A stretch of DNA of 64,000 nucleotides from Eubacterium uniforme (lineage in GTDB: Bacteria > Bacillota > Clostridia > Lachnospirales > Lachnospiraceae). The position numbers and the translations under genes were made by a program. The stretch covers positions 23,207 to 87,206 of the forward strand of contig NZ_FUXZ01000014.1 of NCBI RefSeq assembly GCF_900167115.1. Reading direction: 5' to 3'. Numbering within the stretch: the stretch's first letter is position 1; the number at the start of each line of letters is the position of its first letter. The notes beneath the pieces were generated by a model that saw nothing but the letters and a program-made list of their open reading frames with translations, had not been told where the DNA came from and did no database searches. Positions 1 to 10,009 of the stretch are shown piece after piece.

Positions 1-553
1 CAAGCAATGAACCAATAATCATTTTAAACTTATCTGTAACTGAATCTGCAGACATATTGTTAATAAGTGCAGCATTCTTGCTAATATAACTAAGTAAATA
101 ATAAATGATAGTACCGCATGCTACCGAAACAGCTGAAATTGGAGACAAACAAAGTCCAACAGCTATTGGTATGAAATATGGAATCTTTATAAAGAAAAAG
201 ATAGATGTTAATACCAAAAGAATACTATCATTCCCTGAGAATCGATAATATAAGATGAACATTACTATCATCATAACCATGATTACTAACGCCATCTCCA
301 TAGATAGGGCATAAACATGAGCTACAATAACAATAGATAATATAATTGTCATCAAACTAAATGGTAAAAATGAAGCAAGTAAAGCAACTATAAGCATAAT
401 TGGTTTAGCTCTAAAAAGAGCCATATAACCTATCTTCTCACCTAGCAAATTCATCGAGAAAAATATAATAAGGAACTTTCCTAGTGCTGAAAGATAAACA
501 TCATAGTCATTATATATCTTTTTGCATTTTTCCTTAAGCACCAAAATGTTCAT
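1..553 (-). CDS. Integral membrane protein, N-terminal part (runs off window)
   Basis: An open frame reads leftward from an ATG at 553 to the window edge, giving 184 residues with no stop. After a charged N-terminus (about 20 residues) the translation is almost continuously hydrophobic: several membrane segments, separated by short loops, such as one ending in LYYRFSGND and one around FFFIKIPYFIPIAVGL. The start overlaps the end of the upstream gene by 20 bases, so the two are probably translationally coupled. I do not recognise the family. The product is missing beyond position 1, so its size and any C-terminal domain are unknown. Confidence 0.75.
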   Translation of the reverse strand, partial: MNILVLKEKCKKIYNDYDVYLSALGKFLIIFFSMNLLGEKIGYMALFRAKPIMLIVALLASFLPFSLMTIILSIVIVAHVYALSMEMALVIMVMMIVMFILYYRFSGNDSILLVLTSIFFFIKIPYFIPIAVGLCLSPISAVSVACGTIIYYLLSYISKNAALINNMSADSVTDKFKMIIGSLL

Positions 554-977
554 TAGCATTGTCTTCACCTCCGTCATCATCACCGTATTTTTCTTTTTCG
601 TACATTCTTCTTAGCTGTTTCAATCTACCATTATATTCTTTTAAATGCTTTCTAATCTTCACAAATTTAACTAAATATGCCAAATACGCAATAAGCATAT
701 TTAACACCAAAAAAACTACATATCCGATTAGAATGTCCTTACCCATCTTAAAGAAATTAAGAGAAGTAAGATTCTTCATAAGTTCATCCGACTTATAAGC
801 AATCACTAATGCCACAACTAAAGCATACGCTATTGTGATTGCAAAAAAAGATCCAATCAAATGTAGTCCTATATAATCACTTTTAAAATATTTACTTAAT
901 GGAATTTCCTTCCTTCCCTCTTTCTGTTCATACGTTGCTAATTTTGTCATTAAAATGACCTTATCTCTATTAAGCAT
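534..977 (-). CDS. Small membrane protein of unknown function, two TM segments
   Basis: This 147-residue protein has a charged N-terminus, a first membrane segment near residues 37-60, a second near 83-105 (DILIGYVVFLVLNMLIAYLA), and a charged, possibly coiled C-terminal tail ending in an Asp/Glu-rich stretch. The start is supported by AGGAG about 7 bases before the ATG. It overlaps the larger membrane-protein gene downstream by 20 bases, which suggests a two-gene unit whose products may form a complex (inference). I see no catalytic motif and do not recognise the family. Confidence 0.7.
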   Translation of the reverse strand: MLNRDKVILMTKLATYEQKEGRKEIPLSKYFKSDYIGLHLIGSFFAITIAYALVVALVIAYKSDELMKNLTSLNFFKMGKDILIGYVVFLVLNMLIAYLAYLVKFVKIRKHLKEYNGRLKQLRRMYEKEKYGDDDGGEDNANEHFGA

Positions 978-1012
978 AATAGTCTCCTATCATATGTGCA
1001 TACTTTCTAAAG

Positions 1013-1021
1013 ATTATATCA
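1013..1021 (-). promoter_or_regulatory. Extended -10 promoter for the membrane-protein operon
   Basis: On the minus strand the sequence TGATATAAT forms an extended -10 element 35-45 bases upstream of the ATG at 977. The region 17 bases further upstream (TAGAAT) is only a poor -35. This is prediction from sequence alone. Confidence 0.45.
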
Positions 1022-1166
1022 CATCTCAAACCTTAATTCTACAGGAAATTTCTTAATGTTATCTTAATATTCGTCATAAAAACGCAATAATTTTGTTCGT
1101 CATTTTATTAAAAATTAAGCAACCATTTTCCAATTACACTTTTTATTTTGCCTTGATTTTTCTCTC

Positions 1167-1195
1167 TTGATAATTTATAAAAATTTATATATAAT
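1167..1195 (+). promoter_or_regulatory. Sigma-A type promoter of mscL
   Basis: TTGATA (1167-1172) and TATAAT (1190-1195) are separated by exactly 17 bases, a near-consensus housekeeping promoter, about 70 bases upstream of the mscL ATG. Confidence 0.7.
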
Positions 1196-1264
1196 AAAAT
1201 AAGTTATGAGAAATCGGTTTCGTATATTTCACATACGCAAAAAACTTAATAGGAGGATTGGGCA

Positions 1265-1669
1265 ATGAATAAGTTTCTTGAAGAATTCAAAGAATTTGCT
1301 CTTAAGGGGAATGTTATGGACATGGCTATCGGTGTTGTTATCGGTGGTGCGTTCAAGTCAGTTGTTGACTCACTTGTTAATAACATCATCAACCCTATAA
1401 TTGGTTGTTTCTCAGTAGGCGGTCTTAACGGATTATCTTTCAAACTTGGTAAAGCACAACTTTATTACGGTGCATTCATTATGGAAATCATTAACTTCCT
1501 TGTAATTGCATTTGTACTTTTCACAATTATCAAGGCATTTAACAAAGTTTCAGATTTCAGAAAAGCTCCAGAAGAAGCTCCTGCTGCTACAACAAAGGTT
1601 TGTCCTTATTGTAAGAGTGAAATTCATATAGACGCTACAAAGTGTCCACATTGTGCTTCAGATCTATAG
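1265..1669 (+). CDS. mscL: Large-conductance mechanosensitive channel MscL with zinc ribbon
   Basis: MscL is a homopentameric channel in the cytoplasmic membrane that opens under membrane tension and releases solutes during hypo-osmotic shock. The N-terminal amphipathic helix (FLEEFKEFALKGNVMDMAIG) and TM1 (VVIGGAFKSVVDSLVNNIINP) are typical. TM2 lies near residues 73-96. The usual C-terminal helical bundle is replaced or extended by a short linker and a CxxC-x10-CxxC zinc ribbon (CPYCKSEIH...CPHCASDL). AGGAGG lies 8 bases before the ATG. The gene is monocistronic between its own promoter (1167-1195) and a terminator at 1687-1720. The identification is secure. The role of the zinc ribbon is unknown. 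Confidence 0.95.
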   Translation: MNKFLEEFKEFALKGNVMDMAIGVVIGGAFKSVVDSLVNNIINPIIGCFSVGGLNGLSFKLGKAQLYYGAFIMEIINFLVIAFVLFTIIKAFNKVSDFRKAPEEAPAATTKVCPYCKSEIHIDATKCPHCASDL

Positions 1670-1686
1670 AGTTTTCTGAATAATAT

Positions 1687-1720
1687 AAAAAGGTGATTTG
1701 AATTATCAAATCACCTTTTT
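1687..1720. terminator. Bidirectional intrinsic terminator, mscL / lipoprotein gene
   Basis: Arms AGGTGATTTGA (1691-1701) and TCAAATCACCT (1706-1716) pair perfectly, with a 4-base loop and A/T tracts on both sides. The hairpin sits between two convergent genes and can serve both. Confidence 0.85.
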
Positions 1721-1723
1721 TAT

Positions 1724-2695
1724 TTATTCCAATACATGTTTTTCAGCATACACTATATCTATAATATCACTATATTCTTTTAATGCATCTTTCAACTCTT
1801 CTTTTTTATTTGCTGTAATTGTATCGTTTACTTCAATTACAATTTTACAACCATCTACTGATACATTATTAACATCTTCATTCTCCATAAGAATATTATT
1901 AATTTTATCCGATATAGCTTTCAATTCTTCAACAGAGTATTTACTTTTTTTGTATATTATTAAATCCTTATCTATTATCTTTTCAATATTTGCTTTGTAT
2001 TTTTCTTTTTCATCTTTCATATATATGATTAAGTACAACTTATCATCAACAATTTCTTGCGAATAGCCTCCATACCACTTCTCATTATTAAAATTCTGAA
2101 CCATCGCAATACAAGAATTAATCGTTTTTTCTCTGTTATATGTCTCTAAATAATCCTTGTTTATATCAATTTTCAGATTAGTTATAAGCCAATTATCAAA
2201 CTCATCATATCCACTTTTAAAACGAACATAATTTTCATCTTCATCTACACTATCAACAAAAGCTACCATATCTTTTGTTAACGGATTATAATGTATAACA
2301 TTGTAATTACCATATTCATCATATATATATATATCACGTTCTTTAACTTTCTCACACTCTTCCAACTCAATATCATCACCTTTTTTTTCTCCTATTTTCA
2401 TCTCACCAACTTTTTCATAAAAATACTTTATTTTATCCTCATCAATTATATCCACATCTGGGATACTAATCCATGAAGTATCAATCGATTCATTAACTTT
2501 TACAACAATCTTATTAATTTGTTTATATGAGCAAATATTTCTCGATTTCCAATAATCAAAACCATCTCTTAATTCGTTCGTTTCTTTATTTGTTATTTCT
2601 TCATTTATATTCTCTTCTTTTTTTTTTCTACATCCGCAACAACTACTCACCACTCCCAAAACTAAAAGTATTAAAAATACATTTTTTTTACCCAT
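1724..2695 (-). CDS. Lipoprotein with a C-terminal domain like the neighbouring protease's prodomain
   Basis: The start chosen is the ATG at 2695, with CGGAAGG upstream; an earlier in-frame ATG at 2785 would add 30 residues and lies inside the protease gene. The 323-residue product begins with a lipoprotein signal peptide and lipobox (GVVSSCCGC, Cys near residue 19), so it should be anchored on the outer face of the membrane. Residues 30-200 are unrecognised. Residues about 207-323 align by eye with residues about 84-190 of the adjacent protease: both have YxGx(Y), a strand rich in V/I, then 'Y(T/S)xxEL...', '(I/V)NxVxx(D)' and 'VxEV'. That segment of the protease looks like a streptogrisin/alpha-lytic prodomain. 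The gene starts 19 bases after the protease gene. I infer a trans-acting inhibitor, foldase or immunity protein; this is untested. Confidence 0.7.
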   Translation of the reverse strand: MGKKNVFLILLVLGVVSSCCGCRKKKEENINEEITNKETNELRDGFDYWKSRNICSYKQINKIVVKVNESIDTSWISIPDVDIIDEDKIKYFYEKVGEMKIGEKKGDDIELEECEKVKERDIYIYDEYGNYNVIHYNPLTKDMVAFVDSVDEDENYVRFKSGYDEFDNWLITNLKIDINKDYLETYNREKTINSCIAMVQNFNNEKWYGGYSQEIVDDKLYLIIYMKDEKEKYKANIEKIIDKDLIIYKKSKYSVEELKAISDKINNILMENEDVNNVSVDGCKIVIEVNDTITANKKEELKDALKEYSDIIDIVYAEKHVLE

Positions 2696-2714
2696 ATGTT
2701 CTTCCTTCCGAATA

Positions 2715-3917
2715 TTAGTATAATTCCAACTTAAATTTATCCAATATATTCTGTATTTTAATAAAAACTCCCCCACTTGCAGCATGAATTCCCACCGGAC
2801 AATACGGTTCTTTCATTGCAAAAAAAGGCTCATAAATTACTCCCCCACTATCACCTGGAGCACTCTTATACTTGGCCACTGCTACATCATTATATTTTAT
2901 ATCATCTATTTTTATAGTGGTACTTTTTTTCTTTACTTTTCCACTTGTCAAATATGTTTTAGCACCAGATTTATATACTATCTGTCCCTCTATTGGATTG
3001 TTCGGTACACAGTTTAATTTAACTCCAACCGTATCTCCTTTTTCATTTTTATACTTCACCTGTCTAGCTAAATCATAATTAGAATTTGTTAACTCTACAA
3101 AAGCTGCATCAATTTTTCCCGATTGTTGCGTAATATGTACTTTACCTATTTGCTTTTCTTGTCTCTCATCGGCATATATTTTCAATCCCACCTTATATCC
3201 CACATGTCCAGCAGTAACAAAACCATTTATCGTTCCAAAAACAGAACGACTTCTAGCTCTAAAACCTATACTTCCACAAGCAGGCTGGCTATCTTTATCT
3301 CTATAATGTATCATTTCCCCACTTCTTAATTTCTTTTTTTCACCTGTAATTTTACTTTCTTTACTAATCTTAACGCAATCACTATCTATAACATTTTTCT
3401 TAAATTCATCAAAATATTTGTTTGATAAACTAATAAATCCAACCTCAACAACATTATTCTTTTCATCTATACCTACTGAGTTAATATAGTTATATTTATC
3501 CATTTTATTTATAATTATTTTTTTAACATCATCTAGTTCTTTATATGTATATTCAACATATTTTATTTTTTTTACATCTTCTAACACGTTAACAGCGAGT
3601 ACATCATCCACTTTTTTTGTCAACATAACAACTAGTTCGTCATTATCATCAATATAAGCACCAGCATATATTTTTTTTAACACATTATCTTTATATAATT
3701 TATCACTGATTTTATTCCAACTCTCTATTGACTTTTTATATCGTTTTGATACGCAAGGTATTTCCTCCTTTTTTTCTTCCTCAATCAAATTTTTAAAAAT
3801 TGTTAATGAATCATCTTTTTCAATCCCATATGCATCACTATAATCAAAATTACAACAAACAACTGCCAATATCATACATACTATTATTATTCTTTTTATC
3901 ATAAAATATACAGACAC
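2715..3917 (-). CDS. Secreted S1-family serine protease with N-terminal prodomain
   Basis: The product (400 residues) has a signal peptide (about residues 6-29), a prodomain (about 60-190) and a chymotrypsin-fold protease domain (about 200-400). The catalytic triad is visible: His238 in FVTAGHVG, Asp270 in GKIDAAF, Ser357 in APGDSGGV. The prodomain resembles that of streptogrisin/alpha-lytic proteases (YAGAYID..., VEYTYKELDDVKK, VGIDEKNNVVEV), which acts as an intramolecular foldase in characterised members. The GTG at 3917 follows the upstream stop codon directly. An ATG at 3902 is an alternative start. No Shine-Dalgarno is evident, so translation is probably coupled. The flanking genes encode a membrane-anchored trigger-factor-like chaperone and a prodomain-like lipoprotein, suggesting a dedicated secretion and folding set. 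Confidence 0.85.
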   Translation of the reverse strand: MSVYFMIKRIIIVCMILAVVCCNFDYSDAYGIEKDDSLTIFKNLIEEEKKEEIPCVSKRYKKSIESWNKISDKLYKDNVLKKIYAGAYIDDNDELVVMLTKKVDDVLAVNVLEDVKKIKYVEYTYKELDDVKKIIINKMDKYNYINSVGIDEKNNVVEVGFISLSNKYFDEFKKNVIDSDCVKISKESKITGEKKKLRSGEMIHYRDKDSQPACGSIGFRARSRSVFGTINGFVTAGHVGYKVGLKIYADERQEKQIGKVHITQQSGKIDAAFVELTNSNYDLARQVKYKNEKGDTVGVKLNCVPNNPIEGQIVYKSGAKTYLTSGKVKKKSTTIKIDDIKYNDVAVAKYKSAPGDSGGVIYEPFFAMKEPYCPVGIHAASGGVFIKIQNILDKFKLELY

Positions 3918-4919
3918 TTAATCATTTATTAAATAATTCATTACTTTTTCTCTAATTATCATATAAACAATTTGATTTTTTGTGTCATCCTCCTTAAAAT
4001 TTATTTTATTTTTTTTAGCATATTTATTAATTTCATCTTCCGAAACCTTTATACCTTGCTTATCAGCTATTTCACAAATTATTAAGCATTCTTTTATTTC
4101 ATTCTTTGCTTCATCACAACACTCCTCATAAAACGTCTCTTTTTCTTCATTTAATTCATAAACACAGTAATCTTCAATACTATCATACCCATATGCATAT
4201 GCAACTTCTAAATATTTATGATATATATCTAATGCATTTTTTGCAACCACATCATCTGAAATTTCAAATTGTGAATTATTCATTATTTCATCTATAATCA
4301 TATTTTCATTTCTATTTTTTAATTCATTTTTTTCGTTTTCATAACAATTATCATATATCCATTTATCAAATTCTTTAACACTTTCCAACCCTTCATTCCT
4401 ATAATTTTTCTTTATAAACTCGTCATCTATATCAGGTAAAATATACTTTTTTATTCTATTAATAATTATACAATACTTTATATCTCCTATTACATAATTC
4501 AACTCTTCGTTTACCTTATGACCAATTAATTTTTTTTCTATATTTTCGTCAAATTTTCCTAATCCAATTTTAATTACATAACCTTTATCTTCATCAATTA
4601 CTTTTCCTTCAACAATTTGCTTTATATCAGCATCAACGTAACACCCATTACGAACAATTAATTCATTACTATTTTCAAATTTACCAAATTTTTCTAATTC
4701 TAACAGCTTATACTCTTCTATATCTTCTTTAGAAATCTTTACTTTAGATTTTTTTATTTTTTTATAACTTCCTAGTTTTGTTATCTTACATTTTGAATAT
4801 CCTTGAGCATCTAATACACTCTGATATTTATTTACTTTCTTATCTTTACACAATAACAGGAGTAATCCTATAAAAAAGATCACCCCCATAATTATAATAG
4901 ATTTTCTTCTATATCTCAT
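3918..4919 (-). CDS. Membrane-anchored trigger-factor-like chaperone
   Basis: The ATG at 4919 is preferred over the longer frame from 5123, because the latter would lie across atpC. The 333-residue product starts with basic residues and one hydrophobic segment (SIIIMGVIFFIGLLLLLC), then an extracytoplasmic domain. The part from IDDEFIKKNY onwards, with 'SVKEFDKWIYDNC', 'NSQFEISDDVV' and 'QGIKVSEDEINKYAKK', follows the trigger factor C-terminal (SurA-like) pattern. The segment before it (IEKKLIGHKVNEELNYVIGD) may be a degenerate FKBP-type insert. The N-terminal ribosome-binding domain is absent. The gene begins 19 bases after atpC and abuts the protease gene, so I infer a surface chaperone assisting that protease. 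Confidence 0.7.
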   Translation of the reverse strand: MRYRRKSIIIMGVIFFIGLLLLLCKDKKVNKYQSVLDAQGYSKCKITKLGSYKKIKKSKVKISKEDIEEYKLLELEKFGKFENSNELIVRNGCYVDADIKQIVEGKVIDEDKGYVIKIGLGKFDENIEKKLIGHKVNEELNYVIGDIKYCIIINRIKKYILPDIDDEFIKKNYRNEGLESVKEFDKWIYDNCYENEKNELKNRNENMIIDEIMNNSQFEISDDVVAKNALDIYHKYLEVAYAYGYDSIEDYCVYELNEEKETFYEECCDEAKNEIKECLIICEIADKQGIKVSEDEINKYAKKNKINFKEDDTKNQIVYMIIREKVMNYLIND

Positions 4920-4938
4920 TTTTCTACCTAAAACATGA

Positions 4939-5361
4939 TTATTTAAAACTACCACCAACATAGTTAGAAGCCTTAAGTCTTGCCATAGCTCTAGAAAGAG
5001 AAGCTCTTGAAACATGATACTCTCTAATACTCTGCTTCTGCTGTAACTGTTCACGAGCACGTTCAAGGGCAGCCTGAGCACGGAATCTATCAATGTCTTC
5101 TGGTCTTTCAGCCGAATAAACAACTAAATCAACCATCTTTTTTCGAACTCTGATAACACCATCCGATGTTACAACTCTTCTATAATCTTTTTCACCAGGC
5201 ACTCTAAATCTAACTTCGCCTATATCGATAACCCCTATAAAACCCTCATGATTGGCAAGTACGGATCTATCACCATCATCCATAGGGAATGTGATAATTT
5301 CGCACTCACCCTCATAAAAGAGTTTATTACAGGATACTATTTTTAAAGAAAATGTCTTCAT
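4939..5361 (-). CDS. atpC: F-type ATP synthase subunit epsilon
   Basis: Epsilon is the rotor subunit that binds gamma and the c-ring and can inhibit ATP hydrolysis. The 140 residues show the N-terminal beta-sandwich (KTFSLKIVSCNKLFYEGE, ITFPMDDGDRSVLANHEGF) and a C-terminal two-helix region rich in Arg/Ala/Gln (RAQAALERAREQLQQK). Length and order are normal for the family. It is the last canonical gene of the atp operon, 47 bases after atpD. Unusually, three non-ATPase genes follow in the same direction, with only 19 bases to the first. Confidence 0.95.
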   Translation of the reverse strand: MKTFSLKIVSCNKLFYEGECEIITFPMDDGDRSVLANHEGFIGVIDIGEVRFRVPGEKDYRRVVTSDGVIRVRKKMVDLVVYSAERPEDIDRFRAQAALERAREQLQQKQSIREYHVSRASLSRAMARLKASNYVGGSFK

Positions 5362-5408
5362 ACATATCCTCTTTCAATCATTAGTTATGTAAACCAACGA
5401 TTTATAAT

Positions 5409-6806
<1,398 letters not shown>

Positions 6807-7733
6807 CTACCTCGCTTGCTTCTTCTTTTTATTTCTTAAAGCTTTAGCTCCGCCTATTACCTCAGTAATCTCCTGTGTAATAGCGGCCTGTCTTACTCTG
6901 TTATATTCAATGGATAATTCTGATAACATAGCCTCAGCATTATCTGTTGCTGATTTCATAGCCATCATTCTGGCATTCTCTTCACTAGCTGAACCTTCAA
7001 CAAGTGCCCCATACATAAAACCTGTAACATAGTTATAAACAAGTTTTTCAAGTGCTCTCTTAGGAGATGGATAAATAGTGTACCAGTCAGAATTAATCTG
7101 ATCAGCCTTAGCCTGTTCTATATACTCCTGAGTAACGAACTTACTAGTCTTAAGTGGCAGCAAATGCTCCACCCTGATTCCTGAACTAACAGAATTAATC
7201 ATCTGAGTAAAAATTAGAACAACTCTGTCTACTTCCTCTTCCTTATATAGTTCAACTATCCACTCTGCAATAACTCTTGCTCTATGGATTGAAGGATTAT
7301 TAGCAGAATATTCAAAGCCCTCTTCAAGTTCATAACCCTGGCTTCTAAAGAAATGTCTTCCTAATTCGCCTACAACAAGTAATCTGTGTGGTCCATCATC
7401 AGCTTCAATAATCTTAACGCTTTCTTTTAAGATGTTATGATTATAAGCACCTGCAAGACCTCTATCACCAGTAATTACAACATATGCAGTTTTTTTATAT
7501 GTTTCTGCTCTATCCTTAGGTCTGTTATCAAAATATAAATGTTCAATATCTGGATAATGAAGCATGATATCAGAAAGTTGCTCCTGCAAACTTTCAAAAT
7601 AAGGCTCTGTGTTCTCCAAATTCTGCTTAGCCTTTCTAAGCTTAATTGAAGACATCATGTACATAGCCTTAGTAATCTTCATGGTATCCTGAATACTGTG
7701 AATTCTACCTTGAATTTCCCTAGCGTTAGCCAT
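6807..7733 (-). CDS. atpG: F-type ATP synthase subunit gamma
   Basis: Gamma is the central rotor shaft. The 308 residues have the conserved N-terminal helix (REIQGRIHSIQDTMKITKAMYMMS is the typical opening), the GDRGLAGAYN motif, and the C-terminal helix (MMAMKSATDNAEAMLSELS...RQAAITQEITEVIGGA). A basic tail (ALRNKKKKQAR) ends the protein. It sits 3 bases after the delta-alpha fusion gene and 6 before atpD. Confidence 0.97.
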   Translation of the reverse strand: MANAREIQGRIHSIQDTMKITKAMYMMSSIKLRKAKQNLENTEPYFESLQEQLSDIMLHYPDIEHLYFDNRPKDRAETYKKTAYVVITGDRGLAGAYNHNILKESVKIIEADDGPHRLLVVGELGRHFFRSQGYELEEGFEYSANNPSIHRARVIAEWIVELYKEEEVDRVVLIFTQMINSVSSGIRVEHLLPLKTSKFVTQEYIEQAKADQINSDWYTIYPSPKRALEKLVYNYVTGFMYGALVEGSASEENARMMAMKSATDNAEAMLSELSIEYNRVRQAAITQEITEVIGGAKALRNKKKKQAR

Positions 7734-7736
7734 ATT

Positions 7737-10007
7737 TTACTTCGCCTCCGCGTCATCTTTCGTACTCTCAGAAGCTTCCTTAGCATCTTCAGCGCTTATT
7801 TCTTTATTAACTTCTTCATTAAGCTTAGCATCCTCTGCTGCAATTTCAGCTCTAATAGCTTCATCCTCTGCTGCAGCCTTAGCCTTTTTTTCCTTAATGA
7901 TTTCTTCACGCTTCTTAGCTTCTGCTAATGCTCTTTCTTCTTCGAGTTTTTTATTCTCCTCATCCTTAATACGCTTACGCTCTAAAGCTTCTTTCTTAAA
8001 GCTTTCACACACTGAAAGAATCTGAGAAACTGTTTCATCATCAATGCTCTTTTGAACATCAATTGTATTAAGAATGTCTGTATAATCATTTCTAAAATGA
8101 TTTACAAGTTCCATACGGAATTTAAGAACATAATCAATAGGAACATCAGTAAAAATATGATTATTAATAGCAACTAAAGTTACTACCTGCTCTGGCATAC
8201 TGAAAGCTGTTCCTAAAGGCTGTTTTAATAATTCCATAATTGCACGACCATGATTTAACTGATTTAAAGTTGTTTCATCAAGGTCTGAAGAGAACTGTGT
8301 AAATACTTCCATTTCTCTATACTGTGCAAGGTCTACTCTGATGCTACCTGAAGCCTTCTTCATAGCCTTAGTCTGTGCAGCACCACCTACACGGGATACT
8401 GAAAGACCAACGTTAACGGCAGGTCTCTGACCTGAGAAGAATAACTGGCTTTCAAGATAAATCTGACCATCAGTAATTGAAATTACGTTAGTAGGGATGT
8501 ATGCAGATACATCACCTGCCTGTGTTTCAATGATTGGAAGAGCAGTAATTGAACCACCACCTGCTTCCGGTGTTAAACGAGCTGATCTTTCTAACAATCT
8601 TGAATGTAAATAGAATACATCACCAGGATAAGCTTCACGTCCTGGAGATCTTTCAAGAAGAAGTGAAATCGCCCTATATGCTACAGCATGTTTTGAAAGG
8701 TCATCATATACGATTAAAACATCCTGTCCTCTATGCATAAAGTACTCAGCAATTGCTGTACCTGAATAAGGTGCAATATACTGAAGTGGTGCAGCGTCGG
8801 CTGCTGTAGCAGATACAATAACTGTATACTTAAGTGCATCTGCTGCTTTAAGTGTATTAACAATCTTAGCTACCGATGATGCCTTCTGACCAATTGCAAC
8901 ATATACACAGACTACATCCTTATCCTTCTGGTTTAAGATAGTCTCAAGTGCAATTGAAGTTTTACCAGTCTGTCTATCACCGATAATAAGTTCTCTTTGT
9001 CCTCTACCAATTGGGAACATGGAATCAATTGCTAAGATACCTGTTTCCATAGGTTCTGAAACTGATAATCTGTCAACGATACTTGGAGCAGGCATTTCAA
9101 CTGGTCTATAACCTTCAGACTCAATATCACCCTTTCCATCAATTGGAGCACCAAGTGCATCAACAATTCTTCCAAGGAATTTTTCGCCAATTGGAATACC
9201 AGCCATACGACCTGTTCTAACAACACGGCTTCCTTCAAAAATCTCTGTGTCACCACCGAAAAGGATAACACCGATTTCATCACGACGAACATCCTGTACC
9301 ATACCCTTAACACCACAGTCAAATATTACAATTTCACCATAGCAAGCATGATCAATACCATCAACGTTAACGATACCATCACCAACCCAGTTAACAATAC
9401 CAATTTCCTTATCCTTAGCCTCAAGTTCAAATTCACTTACGCTAGTTCTAAGAATTGAAATAATGCTTTCCTGGCTAAATGAAGCGTTCTCAAGCTTTGA
9501 CATATCGCCAATAATTTTATCCTTAAGCTGTTCAATACGGCCCTGTTCACTCCAGTCATATTCCTTAGTTCCAACTTTAATGATAAAACCACTCTTGATT
9601 GACGGATCTTTAGTCATGTCAATCTCGATATCGTTATTTCCACATTCTTTTTTAATAAAGGCAGCAATACCATCATATTGCTCCTCTGTAGGTTCTGTTA
9701 CATAAATAAGCTCAGCTCTGTTTATTGCATCGCTATTTGCTAAAAATGTATCCCTATATTCTTTTATAATGTCATCAATTAAATTAAAGTCATTACTATC
9801 ACATAATATTTTTAAAAATGCGCGGATTTCCTTTGGGAATATACGGTCAATAACCATTTGCTTCTTAGTTACTAAAACCGTAGGATCACAAAGTTCCACC
9901 TTAATCTGCGGTACAGCTTCTAAAATATCTCTAGTCTGTAATAAAGCATCTTTAGGTATTCCTGAATTATACAAATCCTTCGCATAAGCTATTGTTGCCT
10001 CTGTCAC
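7737..10007 (-). CDS. atpHA: Fused F-type ATP synthase subunits delta and alpha
   Basis: A single 756-residue frame joins two normally separate subunits. Residues 1 to about 185 are delta (OSCP), with the pattern AYAKDLYNSG at the start and SGFIIKVGTKEYDWS near the end. From about residue 186 (SQESIISILRTSVSEFEL) the sequence is alpha: Walker A GDRQTGKTSIA, the PGREAYPGDVFYLHSRLLER motif, and the arginine-finger region SVSRVGGAAQTKAMK. No stop or start separates them; the join falls where delta's end meets alpha's N-terminus, and delta binds alpha N-termini in F1, so the fusion is structurally sensible. After alpha there is an extra charged tail of about 90 residues (E/K/A-rich, probably coiled). 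It lies 2 bases after atpF and 3 before atpG. A similar fusion may exist in relatives; I cannot check. Confidence 0.93.
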   Translation of the reverse strand: MTEATIAYAKDLYNSGIPKDALLQTRDILEAVPQIKVELCDPTVLVTKKQMVIDRIFPKEIRAFLKILCDSNDFNLIDDIIKEYRDTFLANSDAINRAELIYVTEPTEEQYDGIAAFIKKECGNNDIEIDMTKDPSIKSGFIIKVGTKEYDWSEQGRIEQLKDKIIGDMSKLENASFSQESIISILRTSVSEFELEAKDKEIGIVNWVGDGIVNVDGIDHACYGEIVIFDCGVKGMVQDVRRDEIGVILFGGDTEIFEGSRVVRTGRMAGIPIGEKFLGRIVDALGAPIDGKGDIESEGYRPVEMPAPSIVDRLSVSEPMETGILAIDSMFPIGRGQRELIIGDRQTGKTSIALETILNQKDKDVVCVYVAIGQKASSVAKIVNTLKAADALKYTVIVSATAADAAPLQYIAPYSGTAIAEYFMHRGQDVLIVYDDLSKHAVAYRAISLLLERSPGREAYPGDVFYLHSRLLERSARLTPEAGGGSITALPIIETQAGDVSAYIPTNVISITDGQIYLESQLFFSGQRPAVNVGLSVSRVGGAAQTKAMKKASGSIRVDLAQYREMEVFTQFSSDLDETTLNQLNHGRAIMELLKQPLGTAFSMPEQVVTLVAINNHIFTDVPIDYVLKFRMELVNHFRNDYTDILNTIDVQKSIDDETVSQILSVCESFKKEALERKRIKDEENKKLEEERALAEAKKREEIIKEKKAKAAAEDEAIRAEIAAEDAKLNEEVNKEISAEDAKEASESTKDDAEAK

Positions 10008-10009
10008 TT

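Noticed and set aside
9032..9322. Minus-strand frame of 96 residues inside atpHA
   Set aside because: It overlaps the alpha sequence in another frame, lacks a ribosome site and shows no family pattern. It is a shadow.
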